From: JAGWRA01 sp035534615
Lineage (GTDB): Bacteria; Acidobacteriota; Vicinamibacteria; Vicinamibacterales; CAVVIG01
DNA length: 64,000 bases
Reading direction: 5' to 3'
NCBI GenBank assembly: GCA_035534615.1
Contig: DATLRO010000089.1
Location: 111,160-175,159, forward strand
The number at the start of each line of letters is the position of its first letter. Positions within the stretch are counted from its first letter, which is position 1. The translations under genes were made by a program, and so were the position numbers. Under the pieces are notes generated by a model. It saw only the letters and a program-made list of their open reading frames with translations. It ran no database searches and had not been told where the DNA came from. This document shows, one piece after another, positions 28,472 to 37,225 of this stretch.

Positions 28472-28926
28472 AGTGTCCCTACTGCACCCATCTCGGCGAC
28501 AAGGTGGTCGATTCGCGCGAGAGCAAGGAAGGCGAGGTCATCCGCCGCCGGCGCGAGTGCCTGAACTGCGGCCGGCGCTTCACCAGCTACGAGCGGATCG
28601 ACGAGATCCCGTACATGGTGGTGAAGAAGGACGGCAGCCGCGAGCGGTTCGAGCGGCAGAAGCTGATCGCCGGTCTGCTGAAAGCCTGCGAGAAGCGGCC
28701 GGTCAGCGTCGCCGCGCTCGAGGCGGTCGCCGACCGGGTGGAGGCGACGCTCCAGGAGCGCCCCGAAAAGGAAATCGCGACGGCCGAGATCGGCGCGTTC
28801 GTCATGCAGGAGCTGAAGCGGCTCGACAAGGTCGCCTATGTCCGCTTTGCGTCGGTCTACCGGCACTTCCGCGACATCGGCGAGTTCATGACGGAGCTGA
28901 ACGACCTGCTGAACGTGAAGGACTAG
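28468..28926 (+). CDS. nrdR: transcriptional repressor NrdR
   Basis: NrdR represses ribonucleotide reductase genes by binding NrdR boxes in response to ATP/dATP. The 152-residue product has a four-cysteine zinc ribbon (C3, C6, C31, C34) and an ATP-cone domain (about 49-139, VVKKDGSRERFERQKLIAGL). GTG 28468 overlaps the preceding stop (GTGA), so it is translationally coupled to the membrane-protein gene. Length and motifs match the family fully. Confidence 0.96.
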   Translation: MKCPYCTHLGDKVVDSRESKEGEVIRRRRECLNCGRRFTSYERIDEIPYMVVKKDGSRERFERQKLIAGLLKACEKRPVSVAALEAVADRVEATLQERPEKEIATAEIGAFVMQELKRLDKVAYVRFASVYRHFRDIGEFMTELNDLLNVKD

Positions 28927-28939
28927 CCGGGCGCGTCCG

Positions 28940-29845
28940 TCACTCCGCCCGGTCGGCCTGACGCAGCTTCGTCTCCAGGACCTGGTCCGGCGCGAAGCGG
29001 TCGAGCTGCAGATAGTACTCGGCCGCCTGCCGCAGGGCCGCGGCCGGCACCAGCCCCACGATTTCGCTCTCCAGCACCGCGACGCCGTACCGCGCCGCCT
29101 CCCGCTTCACCGTCTCGAACACGCGGGCGATCGGCGTCTTCTCGTAGTTCGTCAGGTTCATCGACACCTGGGCCGTGCCGTTCTCCAGCCGCACGCCCAT
29201 GGCCTTGACGAAGCGGTAGCCCCCGCTGCTGAACCGGATCGCCGCCGCGATCTTCCTGGCGACGTCCAGCCGATCGCTGGCCAGGTTGATGTTGTAGGCG
29301 ATGAGCGGCATCCGCGCGCCGATGACCGACGCGCCGGCCGATGGGTGCGGCGCCGCCGGGCCGAAGTCGGGCGTCCAGGCCGGATCGGCCATCCGGCCGG
29401 CCAGCCCCTCGAATTCTCCCCGGCGGATATCCTCGAGGTTCCGCCGCGCCGGATTCGACGCCGCCTCCTCGTACAGGTAGACCGGCACGCCGAACCGCGC
29501 GGCGACCGCCGCGCCGGTCTCCCGGGCGAGCGCGACGCAGTCGGCCATCGTCGCCCCCTCGATCGGGACGAACGGCACGACATCGACCGCGCCGACGCGC
29601 GGGTGCTCCCCCTGGTGGCTGCGGAGATCGAGGCGGGGGAGGGCGGCGTCGAACAGCGCGAGGACCGCCGCCTGCAGCGGCGCCGCGTCGCCGACCAGGG
29701 TGAACACGGACCGGTTGTGGGCGCCGTCCGACGAGCGGTCCAGCAGCCGTACGCCCGGAACGGCGCGGATGGCGTCGGCGAGCGCGTCGACCACCTCGAG
29801 GCGCCGGCCTTCGCTCACGTTGGGGATGCACTCGATGATGGCCAT
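28940..29845 (-). CDS. ftcD: glutamate formimidoyltransferase
   Basis: This 301-residue enzyme transfers the formimino group of formiminoglutamate to tetrahydrofolate, a step of histidine breakdown. The start IIECIPNVSEGRR, the RSHQGEHPRVGAVDVVPFVP segment and the IAYNINL strand are the family hallmarks. It lacks the cyclodeaminase half present in animal FTCD, so only the transferase domain is encoded. No other hut genes are near. ATG 29845 is chosen at the point where similarity begins; the frame continues upstream without family sequence. Confidence 0.92.
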   Translation of the reverse strand: MAIIECIPNVSEGRRLEVVDALADAIRAVPGVRLLDRSSDGAHNRSVFTLVGDAAPLQAAVLALFDAALPRLDLRSHQGEHPRVGAVDVVPFVPIEGATMADCVALARETGAAVAARFGVPVYLYEEAASNPARRNLEDIRRGEFEGLAGRMADPAWTPDFGPAAPHPSAGASVIGARMPLIAYNINLASDRLDVARKIAAAIRFSSGGYRFVKAMGVRLENGTAQVSMNLTNYEKTPIARVFETVKREAARYGVAVLESEIVGLVPAAALRQAAEYYLQLDRFAPDQVLETKLRQADRAE

Positions 29846-29894
29846 GAGGTCTTGACTCCGGGGCGGACCGCCCCGCGCGGCGGCGCGGGCTGCG

Positions 29895-29923
29895 TTGACG
29901 GAACCCGATCTTTGCTCCATAAT
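29895..29923 (+). promoter_or_regulatory. promoter upstream of the zinc-ribbon/RDD gene
   Basis: TTGACG (29895-29900), 17 bases, CATAAT (29918-29923). The predicted start near 29930 would leave a leader of about 160 bases before ATG 30094. Confidence 0.6.
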
Positions 29924-30093
29924 CGCCCGGGCTGCAAATCGATTCTTGCGTTCATGATCACTTCGCTGCACGATGCCGTGTTTCCGGCGCGTCACCGCCG
30001 ACACGACGTCGGTCAGTGCACGTCCGCCGCTGACGTGCCGCACCCGGGGCGCCGGCCGGCCGTGCGGCCATCGTGGGCCGGCCCGGACCGCGC

Positions 30094-31209
30094 ATGAAGT
30101 GCCCGAAGTGCGGATATCTCGGCTTCGAGACCGGCGACCGCTGCCGGAACTGCGGGTACGACTTCTCGCTGCTCGCCGGCTTCGACCTGCCTGATCTCGC
30201 CATCCACAACGGACCGGAGGACGCCGGGCCGCTGCCCGATCTGACCTTCGAGCGGACGCCGGACGAGGCGGCGGGGCCGCCGGCCCCGACGCTGCCGCCG
30301 TTCCGTCCGCCGGTCGCACCGCTCGCGCCGCCAGCGCCGCCGGCGCGGGCGGCCGGCGAGCGACGCGCGGGTGCGCCGGCGATCGTGGCGGGCGGTTCGG
30401 CGCCGGTGCCCGAGGCGCCGCGGCCGGTGCCGCCCCCTCGACTTGCGCCGGTCGAGCCGCTGCCGGTCGCACCACGCCCGCCGGCGGAGGATCCCGGGGA
30501 GGCGGCGGCGCTGCGCCGGGCGGCCGACGAGCGCTCGGCGCGAATCGCCGCGAACGCCGCCGCGCGGCTGCCGCTGTTTCCCGGCGCGCAGGACGTCGAC
30601 GCGCGGCTGCTGACGCCGCCGGTCCGGCCGCGGCCGCCGCTCGCGGTGCGGCGTGCCACGCCGGAAGTGCCGCGGTTCCGCGCGGAGCCGCGACCGGCGC
30701 CCGCCATCGATTTCGATCCGCCGGCCGCGTCGCCTCCGGCGGATCAGGACGCCCGCCCGCAGCCGCGGCCCGCGCCGGCCGGGGCTGCCGAGGCGCCGGC
30801 CGGCCTGGGACGGCGCCTGCTGGCCGGGCTGTTCGACGTCGCCCTGCTCGCCGGGCTCGATCTGGTCGTGCTGGCCTTCACGCTGGAAATCTGCGGCCTG
30901 AGCTTCCACCAGCTGGCGACGCTCCCGGTCATCCCGATTGCCGGCTTCCTGGCGCTGCTCGACGGCAGTTACTTCGTCGCCTTCACGACCGGCGGCCAGA
31001 CGATCGGCAAGATGGCCGCGGGGCTCCGCGTCGTCGGCGAAGACGACCAGCCGGTGACGATCGGCCGGGCCACGCTGCGCGTGCTCATCTGGGCGCTGTC
31101 GGCGCTTCCACTCGGGCTGGGATTCCTGTCGATCGTCGCGAGCCGCGACCGGGCCGCCCTCCACGATCGGTTCGCCCGGACGCGGGTCGTCACGGTATCA
31201 TCCCGGTAG
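30094..31209 (+). CDS. zinc-ribbon and RDD-domain membrane protein
   Basis: The 371-residue product starts with a four-cysteine zinc ribbon (C3, C6, C17, C20 in KCPKCGYLGF and CRNCGYDF). It continues with about 200 residues of low-complexity Pro/Ala/Arg sequence and ends with an RDD domain (about 240-365). That domain has the RRLLAGLFDV opening, three membrane helices and the TIGKMAAGLRVV and DRFARTRVV motifs. RDD proteins are inner-membrane proteins of largely unknown transport function. The zinc ribbon plus disordered linker suggests a cytoplasmic sensing or docking arm. It stands alone, divergent from ftcD. Confidence 0.82.
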   Translation: MKCPKCGYLGFETGDRCRNCGYDFSLLAGFDLPDLAIHNGPEDAGPLPDLTFERTPDEAAGPPAPTLPPFRPPVAPLAPPAPPARAAGERRAGAPAIVAGGSAPVPEAPRPVPPPRLAPVEPLPVAPRPPAEDPGEAAALRRAADERSARIAANAAARLPLFPGAQDVDARLLTPPVRPRPPLAVRRATPEVPRFRAEPRPAPAIDFDPPAASPPADQDARPQPRPAPAGAAEAPAGLGRRLLAGLFDVALLAGLDLVVLAFTLEICGLSFHQLATLPVIPIAGFLALLDGSYFVAFTTGGQTIGKMAAGLRVVGEDDQPVTIGRATLRVLIWALSALPLGLGFLSIVASRDRAALHDRFARTRVVTVSSR

Positions 31210-31252
31210 CCTGCCGCGCGGTGGCCGTCATCGCCGGCGACCGCTTCGCCCC

Positions 31253-31723
31253 ATGACACGTCTCGCCGTTTTCATCGCGACGTTCGCCCACGTCGGCGAC
31301 TTTCCGGTGGCGCCGGGGACCGCTGGATCGGCGGCCGGCCTGGTGGTCTTCTACCTCCTCGGCCGCGGCGCGCCGGCGCAGGCGGCCGCCATCGTGGTGC
31401 TCTTCGCGCTCGGGACGTGGAGCGGCACGCTGGCCGAGCGTCACTTCGGCGTGACCGACCCGGGGCCGGTGGTGATCGACGAAGTGATGGGCATGCTGAT
31501 CACGCTGTTCGGGATTCCGGTCGGCTGGCCCGGCGTCCTGCTCGGCTTCGTCATCTTCCGCGCGATGGACGTCGTCAAGCCGTTTCCGGCCGGCTGGCTG
31601 GAGCGCCTCCCCGGCGGTCTGGGTGTCATGGCGGACGACGGGATGGCGGCGGTCTACGGGAACCTGCTGCTGCGCCTGGCCGTCTGGGCGATTCCGGTGC
31701 TCCGGCTGGCCCGCCTGTCATGA
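31253..31723 (+). CDS. pgpA: phosphatidylglycerophosphatase A
   Basis: PgpA dephosphorylates phosphatidylglycerol phosphate to phosphatidylglycerol at the inner membrane. The 156-residue product has the conserved GDFPVAPGTAGS start, the metal-binding DPGPVVIDEVMGM segment near residue 67 and the FRAMDVVKPFP and MADDGMAAVY motifs, with about four hydrophobic helices. It overlaps cinA by 4 bases (ATGA), beginning the phospholipid/housekeeping chain that runs to plsY and gpsA. Confidence 0.95.
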   Translation: MTRLAVFIATFAHVGDFPVAPGTAGSAAGLVVFYLLGRGAPAQAAAIVVLFALGTWSGTLAERHFGVTDPGPVVIDEVMGMLITLFGIPVGWPGVLLGFVIFRAMDVVKPFPAGWLERLPGGLGVMADDGMAAVYGNLLLRLAVWAIPVLRLARLS

Positions 31724-32976
31724 ACGCGCAAATCATCGCCGTCGGCAGCGAGCTGCTGACGCCGCTGCGCGTCGACACCAACTCGCTCGCGATCACCGAG
31801 CGCCTCAATGCGGTCGGCATCGACGTCCGGCTGAAGGCGGTGGTCGGCGACGACCGGACGGAACTGGCGCGCGTGTTCCGGCAGGCGATCGCGCAGGTGG
31901 ATCTCGTCGTGCTGACGGGCGGGCTGGGCCCGACCTCGGACGACGTGACGCGCGACGCGGTGGCCGAGGTGCTCCGGCTGCCGCTCGACGAGGATCCGGC
32001 CATCGTCGAGCGGATCCGCCAGCGGTTCGCGGCGCGCGGGTGGCAGATGCCGGCGATCAACCGGCAGCAGGGCCAGGTGCCGCGCGGCGCGGTCGTGCTG
32101 CCGAACGCGAACGGCACGGCGCCGGGCCTGTGGATCGAGCACGGCGCCGTGATGGTGCTGCTGCTGCCGGGGCCGCCGCGCGAGCTGATGCCGATCCTGG
32201 ATCGGGTCATCGAGGAGCGGCTCGCGCCGAAGACGGGCGGACGGCGGCTCTACCGGCGGGTGCTGAAGATTACCGGCCGGGCCGAGTCGCACGTCGAGGA
32301 GCGCGCGCAGCCGGTCTACGTGCGGTGGCGGGACGCGGAGCCGCCGATCTCCACGACGATTCTGGCGGCGCTCGGGCAGATCGAGCTGCACCTGGCGCTG
32401 ATCTCCGGCGACCGCGCGCGGGCCGGGGAGGCGCTCGACCGGGCCGTGGGCGAGCTGGTCGCCGCGCTCGGCGACAGTGTGTACAGCACCGACGGGCGCA
32501 CGCTGGAACAGGTCGTGGGAGGCCTCCTGCGCGAGAAGGCGCTGCATATTGCCACCGCCGAATCGTGCACGGGCGGGCTTCTGGCCTCGCGGCTCACCGA
32601 CGTGCCGGGGAGCTCCGACTACGTGGACCGCGGCGTCGTCTGCTACAGCAACCGCGCCAAGGTTGAACTGCTCGGCGTCCCGGAATCGCTCATCGCGGAA
32701 TTCGGCGCCGTGAGCGAGCCGGTGGCGGAGGCGATGGCGCGCGGCATCCGCGACCGGGCGGGCGTCGACCTCGGCGTCGGCATCACCGGCATCGCCGGCC
32801 CGGGCGGCGGCTCCGAGGCGAAGCCGGTCGGGACGGTCGCCGTGGCGGCCGCCTGGGGCGCGCTGACGATGGTGAAGACGTTTCGATTCATCGGCGCGCG
32901 CGAGCAGGTGAAGCATCAGGCCGCGCAAAGCGGACTCGACATGGTCCGCCGGATGCTGCTGGCGCCGCCCCGGTGA
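31720..32976 (+). CDS. cinA: CinA family protein with nicotinamide-nucleotide amidase domain
   Basis: The 418-residue protein has both CinA domains. The N-terminal part (1-about 250) is a MoCF-like fold with IIAVGSELL, GGLGPTSDDVT and LPGPPREL, known in related proteins to act as ADP-ribose or NMN-related pyrophosphatase. The C-terminal part (about 258-418) is PncC-like with IATAESCTGG and GITGIAGPGGG, the NMN deamidase motif region. The pair works in pyridine-nucleotide salvage. It overlaps the pgpA stop and is followed after one base by thpR. Confidence 0.95.
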   Translation: MNAQIIAVGSELLTPLRVDTNSLAITERLNAVGIDVRLKAVVGDDRTELARVFRQAIAQVDLVVLTGGLGPTSDDVTRDAVAEVLRLPLDEDPAIVERIRQRFAARGWQMPAINRQQGQVPRGAVVLPNANGTAPGLWIEHGAVMVLLLPGPPRELMPILDRVIEERLAPKTGGRRLYRRVLKITGRAESHVEERAQPVYVRWRDAEPPISTTILAALGQIELHLALISGDRARAGEALDRAVGELVAALGDSVYSTDGRTLEQVVGGLLREKALHIATAESCTGGLLASRLTDVPGSSDYVDRGVVCYSNRAKVELLGVPESLIAEFGAVSEPVAEAMARGIRDRAGVDLGVGITGIAGPGGGSEAKPVGTVAVAAAWGALTMVKTFRFIGAREQVKHQAAQSGLDMVRRMLLAPPR

Positions 32977-32977
32977 G

Positions 32978-33580
32978 ATGGCGGACACGCATCGGCTGTT
33001 CGTCGCGGTCGATCTGAACCACGCGACGCGCGAGGCGGCGGCCGACGCCGCTCGCGCGGTGTCGGCCGCGCTGGCCCGCCGCGGACCGGCGCGGCGTGTG
33101 CGATGGGTGGCGGCCGAGCAGCTCCACCTGACGCTGGCGTTCATGGGCGCGGTGCCGGATCCGCAGATGGCGGCCGTCACCGCGGCCCTCGCGCCCCCCA
33201 TGCCGGTCGAGGCGTTCACCCTCGAGTTGAGCGGGCTCGGCATGTTTCCGGCCGCCGGCCCCCCGCGCGTCCTCTGGATCGGCGTGGGCGCGGGACGGCA
33301 GGCGCTGGACGGCCTCGCCGCCGAGGTGGGGCGCCGGTTGCAGGACGCGGGCGTCCTGATGGACGATCGGGTGTGGAATGCGCATCTCACGATCGGGCGC
33401 TGGCGCGAGAGCCGGGGCGACGACCGGGCGATCGTGAGCGCGGCGGCGCCGCACGGTTCGATCGGCCGTTGTCCGGTCGACCACGTGACGCTCTACGAGA
33501 GCACGCGGCTGGCGGACGGGCCGCATCACACGGCGCTGGTCCGCAGCCCGCTCGGCCGGCCGGCCGGCGGTGAGCGTTGA
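32978..33580 (+). CDS. thpR: RNA 2',3'-cyclic phosphodiesterase (2'-5' RNA ligase family)
   Basis: The 200-residue product is a 2H phosphoesterase with the two required His-x-Thr motifs, HLTLAF (near 50) and HLTIGR (near 133), and the RLFVAVDL start of the ThpR/LigT family. Such enzymes open 2',3'-cyclic phosphates at RNA ends and can ligate 2'-5' bonds in vitro; their cell role is unclear. It lies one base after cinA and its stop overlaps the region of the plsY start, a common neighbourhood with cinA. Confidence 0.93.
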   Translation: MADTHRLFVAVDLNHATREAAADAARAVSAALARRGPARRVRWVAAEQLHLTLAFMGAVPDPQMAAVTAALAPPMPVEAFTLELSGLGMFPAAGPPRVLWIGVGAGRQALDGLAAEVGRRLQDAGVLMDDRVWNAHLTIGRWRESRGDDRAIVSAAAPHGSIGRCPVDHVTLYESTRLADGPHHTALVRSPLGRPAGGER

Positions 33581-33585
33581 ACATC

Positions 33586-34197
33586 ATGATGGCAGGACTC
33601 CTGACCCCGGTGTTTCTCGTGCTGGCCGGCTATCTGCTCGGCTCGATTCCCTTCGCGTTCATCCTGGGACGGGCGGGCGGCCGGGATCTCCGCCTGGAGG
33701 GGAGCGGAAATCTGGGCGCGGCCAACGTGTTCCGGACGACCGGGCCGGGCGCGGGACTGGTGACGCTGGCGCTGGACGTGGCCAAAGGGGCCGCGGCCGT
33801 GCTGCTCGCGTTCCGGTTCGGCGCCGGGGAGGCCGCGCCGGCGGCCGCCGGCGTCGCAGCGGTGCTGGGGCACATCTACCCGGTCTGGCTCCGGTTCCGC
33901 GGCGGCAAAGGGGTCGCGACCGCCTGCGGCGTCTTCTCGATGCTGGCGCCCATGGCGCTGGTGCCGGCCATCCTGGTCTTCGGCGCGACGGTCTGGGCGA
34001 CGCGCTACGTCTCGCTGGGCTCGATGCTGGCGGCCGTGTCGCTGCCGCCGCTCGCGTACGCGGTGCAGTCGCCGATTCCGACCGTGGCGGCCGCGGTCAT
34101 CGTGGCGGTGCTCGTCGTGCAGCGTCATCGCGGCAACCTCACGCGCCTGCACGCCGGCACGGAGCGGCGGCTTGGACAGCGGGTGGCCGGACAATGA
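33586..34197 (+). CDS. plsY: acyl-phosphate:glycerol-3-phosphate acyltransferase
   Basis: PlsY adds the first acyl chain to glycerol-3-phosphate using acyl-phosphate, at the inner membrane. The product of about 203 residues is a multi-span protein with the three PlsY motifs: LLGSIPFAFILGR and GSGNLGAANVFRT (motif 1 region), the catalytic HIYPVWLRFRGGKGVAT (motif 2) and the RHRGNLTRL end. Start choices are ATG 33586, ATG 33589, or TTG 33577 overlapping the thpR stop; I use the first ATG. It overlaps gpsA by 4 bases, coupling acyl acceptor supply and use. Confidence 0.94.
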   Translation: MMAGLLTPVFLVLAGYLLGSIPFAFILGRAGGRDLRLEGSGNLGAANVFRTTGPGAGLVTLALDVAKGAAAVLLAFRFGAGEAAPAAAGVAAVLGHIYPVWLRFRGGKGVATACGVFSMLAPMALVPAILVFGATVWATRYVSLGSMLAAVSLPPLAYAVQSPIPTVAAAVIVAVLVVQRHRGNLTRLHAGTERRLGQRVAGQ

Positions 34198-35201
34198 AGA
34201 AGACCGCTGCCGTCCTCGGAGCGGGCAGCTGGGGGACCAGCCTGGCCGTCCACCTGTCGCGCGTGGGGCATGACGTGCGCCTGTGGGCGCGCGATCCCGG
34301 GCTGGTCGACGAACTCCGCGCCCGGCGCGCCAACGCGGTCTATCTCCCCGACGTCACGCTGCCCGAGTCGCTGCAGGTCACCTCGTCGATGGAGGAGGCG
34401 CTGCATCGCGCCCGGATCGTGATCGCCGCCGTCCCGTCGCACGGCACCCGCAGCGTGCTGCGCCGCGCGGCCCGGTTCATCGATCCGTCGGCGACGATCG
34501 TGAGCGCCACGAAGGGGCTCGAGCGCGAGTCGCTGCTCCGGGCGTCGGAGGTCATCGCGCAGGAAGTGGTGGGCGGGCCGTCGATCGTCGTCCTGTCGGG
34601 GCCCAGTTTCGCGGCCGAAGTGGCGCGCGAGCTGCCGACCGCCGTGTGCGTCGCCTCCGAAGACGCCCGGGCGGCCGAGCGGGTGCAGGAGGATCTGCGG
34701 TCGCGCTATTTCCGGCTCTACGCCAGCACCGACGTGGTCGGCGTCGAGATCGGCGGCGCGCTGAAGAACGTCATCGCCATCGCCGCCGGGGCGGTCGAGG
34801 GGCTCGGCCTCGGACAGAATGCGCTGGCGGCGCTCATCACCCGGGGCCTGGCCGAGATCACGCGGCTCGCCTGCGCGGTCGGGGCGCGGCGCGACACCCT
34901 GGCCGGGCTCTCCGGGCTGGGCGACCTCGTGTTGACGTGCACCGGGAGCCTCAGCCGGAACCGGCACGTCGGCATCGAGCTGGCGCGCGGCCGGTGCCTC
35001 CAGGACGTGCTGGCCGGCATGAAGATGATCGCGGAGGGGGTCCGGACGACCGACGCGGCGCTGGCGCTCGGCGCGCGCTGCGGCGTGGAGCTGCCGATCG
35101 CCGAGCAGATTGCCGACGTCCTGGCCGGCCGCAAGGGCGTGCCGGCGGCCGTCGAGAATCTCATGCTGCGCCGGCAGCGGGCCGAAGCGGAAACCGAATG
35201 A
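34194..35201 (+). CDS. gpsA: glycerol-3-phosphate dehydrogenase [NAD(P)+]
   Basis: GpsA reduces dihydroxyacetone phosphate to sn-glycerol-3-phosphate for phospholipid synthesis. The 335-residue product has the Rossmann start AAVLGAGSWGTSLA, SATKGLERE, the substrate-site region GGALKNVIAIAAG and LSGLGDLVLTCTG. Its ATG overlaps the plsY stop (ATGA), so the two consecutive lipid enzymes are translated together. Its 3' end contains the candidate -10 region of ftsY. Confidence 0.96.
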   Translation: MKKTAAVLGAGSWGTSLAVHLSRVGHDVRLWARDPGLVDELRARRANAVYLPDVTLPESLQVTSSMEEALHRARIVIAAVPSHGTRSVLRRAARFIDPSATIVSATKGLERESLLRASEVIAQEVVGGPSIVVLSGPSFAAEVARELPTAVCVASEDARAAERVQEDLRSRYFRLYASTDVVGVEIGGALKNVIAIAAGAVEGLGLGQNALAALITRGLAEITRLACAVGARRDTLAGLSGLGDLVLTCTGSLSRNRHVGIELARGRCLQDVLAGMKMIAEGVRTTDAALALGARCGVELPIAEQIADVLAGRKGVPAAVENLMLRRQRAEAETE

Positions 35202-35207
35202 TAAGAT
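35202..35207 (+). promoter_or_regulatory. candidate -10 box (TAAGAT) immediately before ftsY
   Basis: TAAGAT directly follows the last codon of gpsA and ends 7 bases before the ftsY ATG at 35215. No -35 match is seen. Transcription from it would be leaderless. Confidence 0.3.
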
Positions 35208-35214
35208 CGGCAGA

Positions 35215-36138
35215 ATGAGTTTTCTGGCCCGCCTCCGACAGGGTCTCTCCCGCACCAAGAATCAGCTGGTCGAGCGTTTCGACGAGGTCGTCCGCCGGGC
35301 GGACACCCCGGAGCAGCGGAGCCGTCCGCTCGACGTCGACACCCTCGAGGCGCTGGAGGAGATTCTGATTGCCGCCGATGTCGGCATGCCGGCGACCGAG
35401 CGGATCGTCGAGGCGGTCCGCCGCCGCCGGCGGCGGGGCGAGAGCCTGCGGGATCTGGTCAAGGACGAGCTGCGGGAGATCTTCCGGGCGGCCGATCGGC
35501 CGGTGCCCGACGGACACCGGCCGCACGTCGTGCTGATCGTCGGCGTCAACGGCACCGGCAAGACGACCACGGTCGGCAAGCTGGCGAACCTGGCGAAGGC
35601 CGGCGGGGGGCGCCCGCTGGTGTGCGCCGCCGACACCTTCCGGGCGGCGGCGGTGGAGCAGCTGGAGATCTGGGCGACCCGGGCCGGCGTCGACATCGTC
35701 CGGGCGCGGGAGGGGGCGGATCCGGCGGCGGTGGTGTACGACGCCATCTCGTCGGGACGGGCGCGCGATCGCGACCCCGTGCTGGTGGACACGGCCGGCC
35801 GGCTGCACACGCGCGTGAACCTGATGAACGAGCTGGAGAAGATCCGCCGGGTGGCGGCGCGCGAAGTCGAAGGGGCGCCGCACGAGGTGCTGCTCGTGCT
35901 GGACGCGACGGTCGGCCAGAACGGCCTCACGCAGGCGCGCGAGTTCATGGGGGCCGCGGGGGTCAACGGCATCGTGCTGACGAAGCTGGACGGGACGGCC
36001 AAGGGCGGCGTCGCGGTGGCCATCGCGCACGATCTGGGGCTGCCGATCCGGTACGTGGGGGTCGGCGAAGGGATCGACGATCTGATTCCGTTCGCGCCCG
36101 ACGAGTACATCACGGCGCTGTTCGAAGAGAAGTGGTGA
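35215..36138 (+). CDS. ftsY: signal recognition particle receptor FtsY
   Basis: FtsY is the membrane-associated GTPase that receives the SRP-ribosome complex. The 307-residue product is the short form without the long acidic A domain of E. coli. The N domain (about 1-95) is followed by the G domain with G1 GVNGTGKTTT, ADTFRAAAVEQL, DTAGR and TKLDGTAKGG, and it ends in VGEGIDDLIPFAPDEYI. It is encoded 13 bases after gpsA and 4 bases before ribD. Its partner Ffh is encoded 3 kb downstream. Confidence 0.96.
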   Translation: MSFLARLRQGLSRTKNQLVERFDEVVRRADTPEQRSRPLDVDTLEALEEILIAADVGMPATERIVEAVRRRRRRGESLRDLVKDELREIFRAADRPVPDGHRPHVVLIVGVNGTGKTTTVGKLANLAKAGGGRPLVCAADTFRAAAVEQLEIWATRAGVDIVRAREGADPAAVVYDAISSGRARDRDPVLVDTAGRLHTRVNLMNELEKIRRVAAREVEGAPHEVLLVLDATVGQNGLTQAREFMGAAGVNGIVLTKLDGTAKGGVAVAIAHDLGLPIRYVGVGEGIDDLIPFAPDEYITALFEEKW

Positions 36139-36142
36139 CGGC

Positions 36143-37225
36143 GTGCCGTCCGATCTCGACTTCATGGAGCGGGCGCTGTTCCTGGCCGCACGCGGTCGCG
36201 GCCGGACCAGTCCCAATCCGCTCGTCGGGGCGGTCGTCGTCAGCCTGGACGGCGTCGTCGTCGGGCACGGCGCGCACGAGCGCGCCGGCGGGCCGCACGC
36301 CGAGGTGGTGGCGCTGGACGAGGCGGGGACGCGGGCGCGGGGCGCCACGCTCTACTGCTCGCTCGAACCGTGCAGCCACACGGGGCGGACCGGGCCGTGC
36401 ACGGAACGGATCGTCGCGGCCGGCGTCGCGCGGGTCGTCGCCGCGATCGCGGATCCGAATCCGCTCGTCAACGGAGGCGGCTTCGCGTACCTGCGCGCGC
36501 ACGGCGTGGCGGTGGACGTCGGGATCGGCCGCGGGGCGGCGACCCGCCTGAATCAGCCGTTCCTGACGTTCATCCGCGAGCGCCGTCCGTTCGTCATCCT
36601 GAAGGCGGCGACGAGCCTCGACGGCCGGATTGCCGCCGGTCCGGGGATCCGGACGCCGCTCACGTCGGCGCCGGCCGACCGGCGATCGCACCGCCTGCGC
36701 GCGGAGGTGGACGCGATCGGCGTCGGCGCCGGCACGATGCTGGCCGACGACCCCCTGCTGACCGTGCGGGGCGTGTACCGGGAGAGGCCGCTGGTGCGGG
36801 TGATTTTCGACCGGCGCCTGCGCACGCCGCCGCGCGCGCGGATTTTCTCGACGCTCGCGCAGGGGCCGGTCATAATGATGACGACGGCAGCGTTCGCCGG
36901 CGGCGAACGGGCGGCGGCGCTGCGGGCCGCGGGCGCCGAGATCGAGACGGCGGCCGACGGGACGCTGGCCGCGGCGCTGGCGCGGCTGGGGGCGCGCGCC
37001 GTGACGTCGCTGCTGCTCGAGGGGGGCGCGGCACTGCAGGCGGCCGCGTGGGACGCCGGTCTGATCGATTACGTGCGGGTGTACGTGACGCCACACGTGC
37101 TGGGGACCGGCGGTGTGCCGCTCGCGGGGGGACGGTCCGTGCCGCTGGCCGCACTGAGCGACCTGCGCGTGGAGACCTGCGGACCGGATGTGATCATCGA
37201 GGGCTATGTTCACCGGCCTCATTGA
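36143..37225 (+). CDS. ribD: bifunctional riboflavin biosynthesis protein RibD (deaminase/reductase)
   Basis: RibD deaminates and then reduces the pyrimidine intermediate of riboflavin synthesis. The 360-residue product has an N-terminal zinc deaminase domain (HAEV at about 52; CSLEPCSHTGRTGPC near 72-88) and a C-terminal reductase domain (about 145-360) with KAATSLDGRIA, VGAGTMLADDPLLTVR and LLEGGAAL. GTG 36143 follows ftsY by 4 bases; an ATG at 36164 is an alternative. The last 20 bases overlap ribE. Confidence 0.95.
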   Translation: MPSDLDFMERALFLAARGRGRTSPNPLVGAVVVSLDGVVVGHGAHERAGGPHAEVVALDEAGTRARGATLYCSLEPCSHTGRTGPCTERIVAAGVARVVAAIADPNPLVNGGGFAYLRAHGVAVDVGIGRGAATRLNQPFLTFIRERRPFVILKAATSLDGRIAAGPGIRTPLTSAPADRRSHRLRAEVDAIGVGAGTMLADDPLLTVRGVYRERPLVRVIFDRRLRTPPRARIFSTLAQGPVIMMTTAAFAGGERAAALRAAGAEIETAADGTLAAALARLGARAVTSLLLEGGAALQAAAWDAGLIDYVRVYVTPHVLGTGGVPLAGGRSVPLAALSDLRVETCGPDVIIEGYVHRPH

